From Gemmatirosa kalamazoonensis (GTDB taxonomy: Bacteria; Gemmatimonadota; Gemmatimonadetes; Gemmatimonadales; Gemmatimonadaceae): DNA of 64,000 bases. Below the pieces are notes generated by a model. It had not been told where the DNA came from and ran no database searches. It saw nothing but the letters and a program-made list of their open reading frames with translations. The first letter of the stretch is position 1. Each line of letters begins with the position of its first letter. The DNA lies in contig NZ_CP007130.1 in assembly GCF_000522985.1 (NCBI RefSeq), positions 558,001-622,000 of the forward strand. Reading direction: 5' to 3'. The position numbers and the translations under genes were made by a program. Shown here one piece after another: positions 1-9,285 of the stretch.

Positions 1-1
1 G

Positions 2-697
2 GTGCGCGACCCGGGGCGCGTGATCCCGCGCTCGATCCTCATCAGCACCGCCGCGGTCGCGGTGATCTACCTCGGGATCAACCTGTCGATCATCGGCGTC
101 GTCCCGTGGCGCACGTTCGTGCCCGCGGCCGCGCACCCCGAGTCCAACTTCATCGTCTCGATCTTCATGCAGAAGATCTACGGGCGCGGCGTCGCGACGG
201 TGTTCACGCTGCTCGTGCTGTGGACGGCGTTCGGCTCCGTGTTCGCGCTCCTGCTCGGGTACTCGCGCATCCCGTTCGCGGCGGCGGAGAGCGGCTACTT
301 CTTCCGCGCGTTCGCGCGCCTGCATCCGACGAAGGACTTCCCGTACGTGTCGCTCCTCGTCCTCGGCGCGATCTCGATCGTCGCCGGGCTGTTCTCGCTC
401 GGCACGGTGATCGACGCGCTGATCGTGACGCGCATCCTCGTGCAGTTCATGGGGCAGGTCTTCGGCGTCATGCTCCTGCGCAAGCGCGCGCCGGAGATGC
501 CGCGTCCCTACCGCATGTGGCTCTATCCCGTGCCGGCGCTCGTCGCGCTCGTCGGCTGGATCTTCGTCTTCGCCACCACGGCGCCGCGCGTCATCATGTT
601 CGGGCTCGGCGTCCTCGCGCTGGGCGGCCTGGCGTTCCTCGTCTGGTCGTGGCGCACCACGCGGTGGCCGTTCGCACTCCAGGAGGCAGCATCGTGA
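2..697 (+). CDS. APC-family amino acid permease, C-terminal part
   Basis: This is the 3' part of a multi-helix permease cut by the left edge of the window. The visible 231 residues hold about six hydrophobic helices, with conserved-looking segments such as RVIPRSI at the start and RPYRMWLYPVPA before the last two helices. The RPYR-x-P-x-YP pattern is typical of APC-superfamily amino acid transporters ahead of helix 11. The apparent GTG at position 2 is only an artefact of the cut; the true start lies upstream. The stop overlaps the start region of the next gene (GTGATG), so the two may be co-transcribed. Substrate cannot be told. Confidence 0.85.
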   Translation: MRDPGRVIPRSILISTAAVAVIYLGINLSIIGVVPWRTFVPAAAHPESNFIVSIFMQKIYGRGVATVFTLLVLWTAFGSVFALLLGYSRIPFAAAESGYFFRAFARLHPTKDFPYVSLLVLGAISIVAGLFSLGTVIDALIVTRILVQFMGQVFGVMLLRKRAPEMPRPYRMWLYPVPALVALVGWIFVFATTAPRVIMFGLGVLALGGLAFLVWSWRTTRWPFALQEAAS

Positions 698-3420
698 TGC
701 AGATCCTGCGGAAGAACACTCTCACGCGGAGCCGCGGAGGACGCGGAGAACTGCCCATTCACAAGTGTCGTGCTCCGCATGCTCCGCGTGCTCCGCGTCT
801 CCGCGTGAGCATGCACTGCGTCGTGCTCGCCGCGTTCGCCGCTCGAGGCGGCGCGCAGGAGCGGGAGACGCTGCGCGACGGATGGGCGATCCAGTCGTCG
901 GCCGAGGTGGGCACCGACGGTGCGCGGATCTCCGCGCCGACGTATCGCGCCACCGGCTGGCATCGCGCGACGGTGCCGTCGACGGTGGTCGGCACGCTCG
1001 TCGACGACAGCGTGTACCGCGACCCGTTCTTCGGGATGAACCTGCGCGCGCTGCCCGGCATGAGCTACAAGATCGGGCAGAACTTCGCGCACCTGCCCAT
1101 GGACTCGACGAGCCCGTTCGCCGTGCCGTGGTGGTACCGCCGCACGTTCCGCGTGCCGGGCGCGATGCGCGGCCGCCGGCTCGTGCTCCACTTCGACGGG
1201 ATCAACTACCGCGCGAACGTGTGGCTCAACGGCCGCCGGCTCGCCGACTCGAGCCAGGTCGTCGGCACCTATCGCCGCTACGACTTCGACGTGACCGATG
1301 CCGTCGCGGCGGGGCCCAACGCGCTCGCCGTCGAGGTCTTCGCGCCGACACCGCCCGACCTGCAGACGACGTGGGTGGACTGGAACCCATCGCCGCCGGA
1401 CAAGGACATGGGGATCTGGCAGCCCGTGTCGCTCGTCGCGAGCGGCAGCGTCGTGCTGCGCGACCCGCAGGTCGTCAGCCACGTCGACACGGCGACGCTC
1501 CGGCGCGCCGAGCTCACCGTGGGCACGGAGCTCCGCAACCTCGGCCCGCGCCCCGTGACGGGCACGCTGCGCGGGCGTATCGAGGGCGTCTCGTTCAGCA
1601 GGACGGTGACGCTCGCGCCTAACGACAGCGCGTACGTCGCGTTCACGCCGGACAGCTTCCCGCAGCTCCGCTTCACGAGCCCGCGGCTCTGGTGGCCGGT
1701 GGAGCTCGGGCGGCCGGAGCTGTACACGCTCGACCTGTCGTTCACCGCGGGCGGCCGGGTCTCGGATCGGCAGCGCGTGCGCTTCGGGATCCGGGAGATC
1801 ACGTCCGAGACGACGGCGCGCGGCGGGCGGCTGCTCGTGGTGAACGGCAGGCGGATCCTGGTGCGCGGCGGCGGATGGGCGCCGGACATCTTCTTCCGAC
1901 CGCAGCCCGAGCGGCAGGACGCGCAGCTCCGCTACGCGCTCGACATGCACCTCAACACCATCCGGCTCGAGGGCAACTACGAGGACGACCGCTTCTGGCA
2001 GCGCACCGACAGCCTGGGTCTGCTCGTGATGACCGGGTGGGTGTGCTGCGACGCGTGGGAGGAGTGGGCGAAGTGGGGCCCCGAGCAGTACGCGGTCGCC
2101 GCGGCGTCGCTGCGCGACCAGATCCGGCGGCTGCGCGGCCACGCGAGCGCGCTCGTCTGGCTCAACGGCAGCGACAACCCGCCGCCGGCGAACGTGGAGC
2201 AGACGTACCTCGACATCGAGCGCGAGGAGCACTGGCCCAATCCGACCATCTCGTCGGCGAGCGCGAAGCCGACGCGCGTCACCGGCGCGAGCGGCGTGAA
2301 GATGACGGGCCCGTACGACTGGGTGCCGCCCGGCTACTGGCTGCAGGACAGCACGCACGGCGGCGCGTGGGCGTACAACACCGAGACGAGCCCCGGCGCG
2401 GCCGTGCCGCCGATCGAGAGCGTGCGCCGCATGATGCCGGAGCGCGACATCCAGTGGCCGCTCGACAGCGTGTGGCTGTTCCACGCGGCCGGCGGGCAGT
2501 TCACGCACCTGCTCGACCGCTTCGACACCGCGCTCGTCAAGCGCTACGGTCCGCCGCGCGACATCGACGACTTCGTGGAGAAGTCGCAGCTCATGACGTA
2601 CGAGGGCGAGCGCGCGATGTTCGAGGCGTATCGCCGCAACAAGTACGTCTCCACGGGCGTGATCCAGTGGATGCTGAACAACGCGTGGCCGTCGATCTAC
2701 TGGCACCTCTTCGACTGGTACCTGCGGCCGGGCGGCGGCTACTTCGGCACGAAGAAGGCGAACGAGCCGGTGCACGCGATGTTCTCGTACGACGACCGCT
2801 CGATCGCGATCGTGAACGCGCGGCGCGAGCCGCTGCGTGGCGTGCGACTCCGCGCGAGAGTGTTGGGCCTCGACGCGTCGGAACAGTGGACGCGCGACAC
2901 GGTGCTCGACGTGCCCGCCGACAGCACTCTGCGCGTGCTCGCGCTGCCGGAGCCGAGCGGGATCTCGGGCGCGTACTTCGCCGATCTCCGGCTGACGGCC
3001 GCGGACGGTCGACCGCTGAGCAGCAACTTCTACTGGCTGTCGACGCGGAGCGACGTGCTCGCGGACACCTCCACCTGGTACATGACGCCGGTGAAGTCGT
3101 ACGCGGACTACACGGCGCTCGCCTCGATGCCGCGCGCGACCGTGACGGCGAGCGCGCGCTTCACGACGCGCGGCACGGACGAGGACGCGCGCGTGACGCT
3201 CACCAACACGAGCCAGGCGGTGGCGTTCTTCCTCCGGCTGCAGGTCACGGGGCGCGGCGGCGAGGAGGCGCTCCCGGTGCTCTGGAGCGACAACTACCTG
3301 TCGCTCCTTCCCGGAGAGACGCGCGTGGTGACGGCATCCTTCCACCGTCGCGATCTCGGCGGCGCCGCGCCGCGCGTGGTGGTGGGCGGCTGGAACGTGT
3401 CGAGGACCGAGACGCGTTAG
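697..3420 (+). CDS. GH2 exo-beta-D-glucosaminidase-like glycoside hydrolase
   Basis: A 907-residue secreted glycoside hydrolase family 2 enzyme. It has a sugar-binding domain (HFDGINYRANVWLNG), a beta-sandwich, and a TIM barrel with RLEGNYEDDRFW and CCDAWEEW. The catalytic pair looks like the exo-glucosaminidase (CsxA) subgroup: the usual Asn-Glu acid is replaced by Gly-Ser-Asp (Asp about residue 493), and the nucleophile is Glu about residue 563 in NTETSPG. The likely role is removing terminal glucosamine from chitosan-type chains; a mannosidase of the same subfamily is the alternative. The start is uncertain. ATG 697 or GTG 694 follow AGGAGG at 681-686, but residues 9-38 are encoded by a hairpin repeat, and ATG 811 begins a hydrophobic stretch. 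The stop lies in a CGTTAGGC motif. Confidence 0.85.
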   Translation: MQILRKNTLTRSRGGRGELPIHKCRAPHAPRAPRLRVSMHCVVLAAFAARGGAQERETLRDGWAIQSSAEVGTDGARISAPTYRATGWHRATVPSTVVGTLVDDSVYRDPFFGMNLRALPGMSYKIGQNFAHLPMDSTSPFAVPWWYRRTFRVPGAMRGRRLVLHFDGINYRANVWLNGRRLADSSQVVGTYRRYDFDVTDAVAAGPNALAVEVFAPTPPDLQTTWVDWNPSPPDKDMGIWQPVSLVASGSVVLRDPQVVSHVDTATLRRAELTVGTELRNLGPRPVTGTLRGRIEGVSFSRTVTLAPNDSAYVAFTPDSFPQLRFTSPRLWWPVELGRPELYTLDLSFTAGGRVSDRQRVRFGIREITSETTARGGRLLVVNGRRILVRGGGWAPDIFFRPQPERQDAQLRYALDMHLNTIRLEGNYEDDRFWQRTDSLGLLVMTGWVCCDAWEEWAKWGPEQYAVAAASLRDQIRRLRGHASALVWLNGSDNPPPANVEQTYLDIEREEHWPNPTISSASAKPTRVTGASGVKMTGPYDWVPPGYWLQDSTHGGAWAYNTETSPGAAVPPIESVRRMMPERDIQWPLDSVWLFHAAGGQFTHLLDRFDTALVKRYGPPRDIDDFVEKSQLMTYEGERAMFEAYRRNKYVSTGVIQWMLNNAWPSIYWHLFDWYLRPGGGYFGTKKANEPVHAMFSYDDRSIAIVNARREPLRGVRLRARVLGLDASEQWTRDTVLDVPADSTLRVLALPEPSGISGAYFADLRLTAADGRPLSSNFYWLSTRSDVLADTSTWYMTPVKSYADYTALASMPRATVTASARFTTRGTDEDARVTLTNTSQAVAFFLRLQVTGRGGEEALPVLWSDNYLSLLPGETRVVTASFHRRDLGGAAPRVVVGGWNVSRTETR
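721..809. repeat. Hairpin of tandem GCGGAG units in the N-terminus of the GH2 gene
   Basis: The left arm at 721-748 is built of GCGGAG-type units and the right arm at about 772-809 of CTCCGCGT units. They are near reverse complements around a short unique loop. The element lies inside the reading frame of the GH2 enzyme if translation starts at 697, or in its leader if it starts at 811. It belongs to the same structural class as the hairpins at 17440-17575 and 10468-10635. Confidence 0.75.
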
Positions 3421-3430
3421 GCGGATCCGC

Positions 3431-3712
3431 CTAGCGCGGCACCGGCGGCGGCTCCTGCAGGTAGCTCCACGTGTCCCCGTGGATCGCCGCGCGCGCCGTC
3501 GCCGACGCGACCGCGAATCGCGCGCCCTGCCGCGCGAAGAACGCCGCGGGCAGCCGCTCGGCGTCCGGATGGGCGTCGAGCCATGCCCACGCCGCGCGGC
3601 GCAGCGCGGCCGTCTGTCGCTCGCTCAACCGCGCCATCCCGTGCGCGGCGCCGAGGCGTGCCTTCGCTGCGCCTCGGCCCGCGCGCCCCGCCCGTGCATG
3701 CTGTGCGCTCAT
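3431..3712 (-). CDS. Small hypothetical protein, 93 aa
   Basis: A basic, Ala/Arg-rich small protein convergent with the GH2 gene. The start at 3712 is chosen because GGAGG lies 8 bases upstream on the coding strand; in-frame ATGs further out (3718, 3790) have worse spacing. The C-terminal half (ALRRAAWAWLDAHPDAERLP, then FFARQGARFAVASATARAAI) looks like a folded helical domain. I recognise no family. In such GC-rich DNA a chance ORF is possible, but the ribosome binding site and convergent placement favour a real gene. Confidence 0.5.
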   Translation of the reverse strand: MSAQHARAGRAGRGAAKARLGAAHGMARLSERQTAALRRAAWAWLDAHPDAERLPAAFFARQGARFAVASATARAAIHGDTWSYLQEPPPVPR

Positions 3713-3885
3713 CCCCATTCCTCCGCGTCGCGTCGGGCGCCGACGCCCGACCCCGGTGTGAGCCGAACCGCTCGCGAGGATTCTCGCCACTCACCGGCGC
3801 GGACGCAATCGGAGGCGGCCCGCACGCCGGATCGCGCCCCGTATCCGCCGACCCGACGAATCGTTAGGCGGCGGGGACGCCGCGC

Positions 3886-4239
3886 TCACTTCCGCACCGT
3901 CGCCGGCAGCGCGAGCTCGGTGAGCTGGATCATCACCGCGCTGCAGCCCGAGTCGCTTCCCTTCGCGTGCACCTCGCCGCGCGCGATCACCGCGCCGTGG
4001 CCCGCGCGCACGAGGTGACGCGCCCCATCGGCACCGGCCACCCAGCCCTCGCCGCGGACGACGAGGAAGAGCTGATCGAAGCCCGCCGGGTGCGCGCCGA
4101 TCTCGCCGCCCGGCTCGAGGTGCACCACGTAGACGTGTGCCTCGCCCGCGCCGTCGCCGAGTGGCTGCGCGCTCGCGCCGCGGCTCGCGTACTCGGTAAT
4201 GGGCGTGGCGCGCTCGGCGCCGCAGTCGATGACATGCAT
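3886..4239 (-). CDS. Cupin-domain protein
   Basis: A 117-residue single-domain cupin. Cupin motif 1 is represented by LEPGGEIGAHPAGFDQLFLV and motif 2 by the GHGAVIARGEVHAKGSD region. The histidines at about 50 and 91 and a Gln where a Glu is often found suggest an altered metal site. The start is the ATG at 4239, where cupin-like sequence begins; the longer open frame upstream is low-complexity. It lies downstream of a small Ig-like lipoprotein gene on the same strand. Function is not predictable beyond small-molecule or metal binding. Confidence 0.75.
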   Translation of the reverse strand: MHVIDCGAERATPITEYASRGASAQPLGDGAGEAHVYVVHLEPGGEIGAHPAGFDQLFLVVRGEGWVAGADGARHLVRAGHGAVIARGEVHAKGSDSGCSAVMIQLTELALPATVRK

Positions 4240-4310
4240 GTCGACGGTCGATGTCAGGTGTCGACGGCCGCGCGATGCGTCAGGCGGTCGCGGCGAGCGC
4301 GCTGCCCGTG

Positions 4311-4685
4311 TCACCGCACCGCCGACGCGACGACGGTCACGGTCACCGTGTCCTGCTTGCCTCGCGCGATCGCCCGGATGGTCGCGCGGCCCAGCGCGAA
4401 TGCCGTCACGAGCCCGGACGACGCGTTTACGGTCGCCACCGCCGGGGCGCTGCTCGCCCAGCCGATGACGAGCTTGTTCGTCGTCGCGTAGGCGCCCCGC
4501 GCCCCATAGGCGGTCGCCTGCAGCTGCAACGTGTCGCCGACGACGAGCGTGCGGCGCGGCGCCGTGATCTCCAGCCGATCGACCGTCGGCTCCACGCTCA
4601 GGTAGTCGCCGCAGCTGGCGGCCATCGCCGCGAGGGCCGGCATCCACGGCGTGAGACGGTATCTGCGGAACGGAGTTGCTTCCAC
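4311..4685 (-). CDS. Ig-like (BIG2) domain lipoprotein
   Basis: A short exported protein. A basic n-region and hydrophobic stretch end in a lipobox-like LAAMAASC, followed by one bacterial Ig-like fold with the usual features (RRTLVVGDTLQLQATA, WASSAPAVATVNASSGLVTA, GRATIRA). The start is taken as GTG 4685 because it gives a normal signal peptide and has GAGG about 7 bases upstream; ATG 4748 would add an arginine-rich tail before the signal. The product is probably anchored in the outer envelope. Only one Ig repeat is present, so it may be a small adhesin-like or scaffold protein. Confidence 0.65.
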   Translation of the reverse strand: MEATPFRRYRLTPWMPALAAMAASCGDYLSVEPTVDRLEITAPRRTLVVGDTLQLQATAYGARGAYATTNKLVIGWASSAPAVATVNASSGLVTAFALGRATIRAIARGKQDTVTVTVVASAVR

Positions 4686-4938
4686 TGCGAGCCTCGTGAA
4701 TCGGTCGTCGCCTAACGCTCGTTCGAGGCACGGACGACTGCCCTGCACACGTTAGTCCGGCGCCCCGCCGGCGGCCACCACGGCCGCGCGGCGTGCGACC
4801 CGGCCTGCGACCCGGCCTGCGCGTCGCCAGGCGCTCCCGTTCCGTCACCACGCGCCTCGCGCCACTGGTCGGCCGCCTCACCCCCCGTGACATTTCGGCG
4901 CGGCCCGTGGCCGCCCCGTCCATCATCCGCCCTTGCCG
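4686..4938. other. Divergent intergenic region
   Basis: About 250 bases between the Ig-like lipoprotein (minus) and the Asp-box protein (plus). It contains one GCCTAACG motif near 4710 and short direct repeats (GCGACCCGGCCT twice near 4795-4815). I see no convincing promoter hexamers or RNA gene. Confidence 0.4.
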
Positions 4939-7900
4939 ATGCCCCGCTCACGCTTCACCGTCGCCGCCACGCTCTGCGCATGCGGCGCGTTCGCCGCCAG
5001 CGCCCACGCCCAACGCGGCACGCCGCGCGACGCCCAGCGCGCCACGCAGGCCGCCGCGCAGGCCGACAGCGGCCGCCCGCCGAGCGAGTTCCGCTCGCTC
5101 CGCTGGCGCAACATCGGCCCGTTCCGCGGCGGGCGCTCCGTCGCCGTCACCGGCTCGTACACCGACCCGCGCGTGTTCTACTTCGGCGCCGTCGCCGGCG
5201 GCGTGTGGAAGACGACGAACGGCGGGCAGACGTGGCGCAACGTCTCCGACTTCCGCGTGAAGAACGGCGGCCCCGAGATCGCCTCCGTCGGCGCGATCGC
5301 CACGTCGCCGAGCGACCCGAACGTGATCTGGGTCGGCTCGGGCGAGATGGGGATCCGCGAGGACGTCACCTACGGCACCGGCGTGTACCGCAGCACCGAC
5401 GGCGGCGAGAGCTGGGAGCACCTCGGCCTGACGGACACCCAGCAGATCGGCGCCATCCGCGTGCACCCGACGAACGCCGACGTCGCGTACGTCGCCGCGA
5501 TCGGGCACGTGTTCGGGCCTAACAAGGAGCGCGGCGTCTACCGCACCACCGATGGCGGCAAGACGTGGAAGCAGGTGCTGTTCGTCGACGACTCCACCGG
5601 CGCCATCGATCTCGCGATGGACCCGTCGAACCCGCGCGTGCTGTTCGCGGCGATGTGGCGCGTCCAGCGCTTCCCGTGGGGGATGTCGGCGGGAGGCGGG
5701 AAGAGCGGGCTGTGGAAGTCGACCGACGGCGGCGACACGTGGACCGACGTCAGCGCGAACCCGGGGCTGCCCAGCACGGCGTTGGGCCGCATCGGCGTCG
5801 CGGTGTCGCCCGCGAACCCGCGTCGCGTCTATGCGAGCGTGGAGGCCCCGGACTCGGCCGGCGCGCCGCGCGGCGGCATCTTCCGCTCCGACGACGGCGG
5901 CGCGACGTGGCAGCGCGTGAGCGGCGACCAGCGGTGGCAGGTGCGCGCGTGGTACTACTCCACCGTCACGGCCGACCCGCAGGACGAGAACACCGTCTAC
6001 GTGAACAACCTCGGCACGTGGCGCTCCGTGGACGGGGGACGCAGCTGGGCGCGGCTCGGCGTGCCGCACGGCGACACGCACCTGCTGTGGATCGACCCGA
6101 AGGATCCGAAGCGCATGATCCACGCGAACGACGGCGGCGCCACGGTGAGCTACGACGCCGGCGCGACGTGGTCGAGCATCCAGAACCAGCCGACGTCGCA
6201 GTTCTACCACGTCATCACCGACAACCAGTTCCCGTACCGCGTCTACGGCGCGCAGCAGGACAACACCACCGTCTCCATCGCGAGCCGCTCCGACCAGGGC
6301 ACCGTCACGCGGCAGGACTGGTGGCCCGTCGCCGGCGGCGAGAGCGCGTACATCGCCGTCGACCCGACGAACCCCGACGTCACGTACGGCGGCGGCTACA
6401 TGGGCGAGATCTGGCGCCACGACCGGAAGACGCAGCAGACGCGCAACGTCAGCGTGTGGCTCGACAACTACGACGGCTGGGCGGCGGGCGAGGTGCCCTA
6501 CCGCTTCGCGTGGACCTTCCCGCTGTTCTTCTCGCCGCACGATCCGAAGACGCTCTACACCGCCGCGCAGTTCCTCTTCCGCTCGACCGACGAGGGGAAC
6601 TCGTGGACGAAGATCTCCCCCGACCTGTCGCGCGCCGACCCGAAGACGTTAGGCCGCTCCGGCGGCCCGATCCACGGCGACATGACCGGCACCGAGTGGT
6701 ACGCCATGGCGTTCGCCGTCGCCGAGTCGCCGATCGCGAAGGGGCTCATCTGGGCGGGAAGCGACGACGGGCTGATTCACGTCACGCGCGACGGCGGTGG
6801 CACGTGGACGAACGTCACGCCGCCCGGGCTGCCGCCGTTCACGAAGATGAGCATCGTCGAGCCGAGCCATCACGACGCCGGCACGCTCTACGTCGCGGCG
6901 AACCGCTACCAGCAGGACGACTTCCGCCCGTATCTGCTGAAGACCGCCGACTACGGGAAGACGTGGACACGCATCGACGCCGGCATCCCGTCAGGCAGCT
7001 ACACGCGCGCCATCCGCGAGGATCCGGTGCGGCGCGGGCTGCTCTACGCGGGCACCGAGACCGGCGTGTTCGTGTCGTTCGACGACGGCGCGCGCTGGTG
7101 GCCGCTCCAGCTCAACCTCCCGCGCACGCCGGTGCGCGATCTCGCCGTGCACGACAACGATCTCATCGCCGCGACGCACGGGCGCGCGTTCTGGATCCTC
7201 GACGACGTGTCGCCGCTGCGGCAGCTCGCCGACTCCGTGCGCGCGAAGTCGGCGCACCTGTTCGCGCCGTCGACGGCGATCCGCTTCACGGCGGGGCGCG
7301 GCCGCGCCGGGAGCGAGTCGGGCGAGAACCCGCCCGCCGGGCTGTACGTCGACTACTGGCTCAAGACCGCGCCGGCGAAGCCGATCAAGCTCGAGTTCCT
7401 CGACGCGAAGGGCACCGTCATCAAGTCGTTCACCAGCCCCGACACGACCGCGCCGAAGCCCGACTCGACCCGCGTCGCGTTCACCGCGTCGGACTCGCTG
7501 AAGCGCTTCACGGCGTACGACACCACCGGGCAGTCGTCGCAGCGCCGGCGCATCGAGTCGGACAGCGCGAGCTACTTCCCCGCCGACTCCGTCGTGCACG
7601 CACGCGCGGGGCTCAACCGGTTCGTGTGGGATCTGCGCTACCCGGGCATCAAGGAGCTCAAGAGCGTCGTGAACGACGAGGGCACGACCGACGGTCCGAT
7701 GCTGACGCCCGGCACGTACGCGGTGCGCCTCACGGTCGGCGGCACCGCGCTCACGCAGCCGTTCCGCGTCGTCGACGACCCGCGCATCGGCGCCACGCCG
7801 ACGGAGCTCGCGGCGACGTTCGACTTCGCGCAGCGCACCGTCGCGAAGACGAACGAGCTGGTGGACGCCGTGAGCCGCATCGAGTCGATGCAGCGGCAGC

Positions 7901-8280
7901 TCGACGCGCGCGTGAGCCAGACGGCGAAGCAGTCGTACGCGTCGCGCGTCTCGGCGCCGGCGCGGTCGCTCCGCGCGCGGCTCGAGGCGATTCGCGCCGC
8001 GCTCGCCGACGTGCACTCGGAAGCCGACCAGATCACGCTGCACTACCCGGTCAGGCCGTACAACCAGCTGCTGAACGTCAACCGCATGGCGCAGAGCTTC
8101 GACAAGGGGCCCACGACGCAGTCGCAGGCGGTGCTCCGCGACCTCGGCGCGCAGGTGGACGCGCAGCTCGAGCGGCTCCGGGCGCTGGAGGCGGGCGACC
8201 TGTCGGCGTTCAACCGGCTCATGAAGGAGCTCGACGTGCCGGCCGTGACGGTGGAGGACGCGAAGAAGCCGATCTCGTGA
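4939..8280 (+). CDS. Secreted Asp-box (BNR/VPS10-type) beta-propeller protein
   Basis: A 1,113-residue exported protein with a signal peptide ending at SAHAQ. At least eight Asp-box motifs (S/T-x-D-x-G-x-T-W) recur through the first 700 residues, for example TTNGGQTW, STDGGESW, TTDGGKTW, STDGGDTW, SDDGGATW and TRDGGGTW, which indicates one or two beta-propellers of the sortilin/sialidase-like type. The C-terminal 350 residues form a separate region ending in a helical, possibly coiled-coil, segment. Proteins of this type are often annotated as glycosyl hydrolases, but I see no sialidase arginine triad, so a binding or peptidase-inhibitor role is as likely. TTG 4933 is an alternative start. 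Its stop overlaps the next gene by four bases. Confidence 0.85.
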   Translation: MPRSRFTVAATLCACGAFAASAHAQRGTPRDAQRATQAAAQADSGRPPSEFRSLRWRNIGPFRGGRSVAVTGSYTDPRVFYFGAVAGGVWKTTNGGQTWRNVSDFRVKNGGPEIASVGAIATSPSDPNVIWVGSGEMGIREDVTYGTGVYRSTDGGESWEHLGLTDTQQIGAIRVHPTNADVAYVAAIGHVFGPNKERGVYRTTDGGKTWKQVLFVDDSTGAIDLAMDPSNPRVLFAAMWRVQRFPWGMSAGGGKSGLWKSTDGGDTWTDVSANPGLPSTALGRIGVAVSPANPRRVYASVEAPDSAGAPRGGIFRSDDGGATWQRVSGDQRWQVRAWYYSTVTADPQDENTVYVNNLGTWRSVDGGRSWARLGVPHGDTHLLWIDPKDPKRMIHANDGGATVSYDAGATWSSIQNQPTSQFYHVITDNQFPYRVYGAQQDNTTVSIASRSDQGTVTRQDWWPVAGGESAYIAVDPTNPDVTYGGGYMGEIWRHDRKTQQTRNVSVWLDNYDGWAAGEVPYRFAWTFPLFFSPHDPKTLYTAAQFLFRSTDEGNSWTKISPDLSRADPKTLGRSGGPIHGDMTGTEWYAMAFAVAESPIAKGLIWAGSDDGLIHVTRDGGGTWTNVTPPGLPPFTKMSIVEPSHHDAGTLYVAANRYQQDDFRPYLLKTADYGKTWTRIDAGIPSGSYTRAIREDPVRRGLLYAGTETGVFVSFDDGARWWPLQLNLPRTPVRDLAVHDNDLIAATHGRAFWILDDVSPLRQLADSVRAKSAHLFAPSTAIRFTAGRGRAGSESGENPPAGLYVDYWLKTAPAKPIKLEFLDAKGTVIKSFTSPDTTAPKPDSTRVAFTASDSLKRFTAYDTTGQSSQRRRIESDSASYFPADSVVHARAGLNRFVWDLRYPGIKELKSVVNDEGTTDGPMLTPGTYAVRLTVGGTALTQPFRVVDDPRIGATPTELAATFDFAQRTVAKTNELVDAVSRIESMQRQLDARVSQTAKQSYASRVSAPARSLRARLEAIRAALADVHSEADQITLHYPVRPYNQLLNVNRMAQSFDKGPTTQSQAVLRDLGAQVDAQLERLRALEAGDLSAFNRLMKELDVPAVTVEDAKKPIS

Positions 8281-9053
8281 TCGCGATCGGCGGCGATGCG
8301 CTGCGGCTGCTGCCGGTGATGGTGGCCGCAGCGTTAGGCGGTGCGGTGAACGCGGTCGCCGGCGGCGGCACGCTGCTCACGTTCCCGTCGCTCGTCTCGT
8401 TAGGCATCTCGCCCATCGTCGCGAACGCGACGAGCACGGTCGCGCTGTGGCCGGGATCGGTGAGCTCGATGTACGGCTACCGCGATGCGCTGCGCGGCGC
8501 GGGCGGCTGGGCGGTGGCGTTCGCGGTGCCCAGCCTCGCCGGCGGGGCGCTCGGCGCGTGGCTGCTGCTGCACACGTCGCCGGAGCGGTTCGCGCACCTC
8601 GCGCCGTGGCTGGTGCTCGGCGCCACGTCGCTGTTCGCCATGCAGGGCGTGCTGGCGGCCCGCCGCGGTGCGGTGCCCGAGCTCGCGCGCCCCCGTCTGC
8701 GCCACCTCGCCGCCCAGTTCGCGGTCGGCGTCTACGGCGGCTACTTCGGCGCCGGCATCGGCATCCTCATGCTCGCCGTGCTCGGCATGATTGGGCTGCG
8801 CGACATCCACCGCATGAACGGGCTGAAGAACTGGGGCGGCACGTGCATGAACTTCGTCGCCGCGGCGACGTTCTCGTTCACCCGCCTCGTCGACTGGCCG
8901 GTGGCGCTCGCCATGGCCGTCGGCTCGATCGCCGGTGGCTACGTGGCGTCGCGCGGCGCCCAGCGGGTGCCTCAATATCTGGTGCGGAGGGCGGTGCTGG
9001 TGGTGGGGTTCGTCAGCGGCGCTTGGCTCCTTGTCGAGCAGCTGCGGCGCTGA
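8277..9053 (+). CDS. TauE/SafE-family membrane permease
   Basis: A 258-residue integral membrane protein with about eight hydrophobic segments. It has the TauE/SafE hallmarks: an N-terminal AGGGTLLTFPSLV with a glycine-rich loop, and the repeated-half motif GVYGGYFGAGIGILML. The family exports or imports sulfite, sulfonates or related organosulfur anions. The GTG start overlaps the stop of the preceding gene (GTGA), so translation is probably coupled. Two CGTTAGGC motifs lie in the first 130 bases and supply TTA leucine codons. The substrate is unknown. Confidence 0.85.
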   Translation: MIAIGGDALRLLPVMVAAALGGAVNAVAGGGTLLTFPSLVSLGISPIVANATSTVALWPGSVSSMYGYRDALRGAGGWAVAFAVPSLAGGALGAWLLLHTSPERFAHLAPWLVLGATSLFAMQGVLAARRGAVPELARPRLRHLAAQFAVGVYGGYFGAGIGILMLAVLGMIGLRDIHRMNGLKNWGGTCMNFVAAATFSFTRLVDWPVALAMAVGSIAGGYVASRGAQRVPQYLVRRAVLVVGFVSGAWLLVEQLRR

Positions 9054-9285
9054 TGAGGCGGCGCTGCTGGAGCGGCGCTCGAGCCGCGGCGCTGATACCG
9101 CGCGTCACCAGAGCCGCGGTATCAGAGCCGAGGTATCGGAGCCGATTCATCCGCGCCGCCAGTCTGGCTGCCCTCGGCCGCCCTGGCACTCCGCAGCGCG
9201 GTCAGCCCGCCGAATGGCTGCCGCGCCGGCACTTCTGTCAGGCACCCCGCTCGCACTACATCGGGCCGACCAGAGAGGACTCCCG
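9054..9285. repeat. Repeat-rich intergenic region
   Basis: This 230-base spacer starts with imperfect copies of GCGGCGCTG and then GAGCCG(C/A)GGTATC units that partly form inverted repeats (9095-9145). It precedes the small ORF at 9286. I see no coding frame I trust in it; the function of the repeats is unknown. Confidence 0.4.

Noticed and set aside
523-3345. A 940-codon open frame antisense to the GH2 gene, and many similar long frames elsewhere
   Set aside because: Arg/Ala/Val-rich composition without domains, directly opposite well-supported genes; expected in very GC-rich DNA.
5565-8276. A long open frame reading through the Asp-box gene into the TauE/SafE gene
   Set aside because: Only the last 258 codons encode a recognisable protein; the earlier part is an Arg-rich shadow of the Asp-box protein.
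4940-8280. Calling the Asp-box protein a sialidase
   Set aside because: Asp-boxes alone are not diagnostic; I could not find the arginine triad or the Tyr/Glu pair of sialidases.
9054-9285. Short open frames in the repeat-rich spacer
   Set aside because: No ribosome site and composition set by the repeats.
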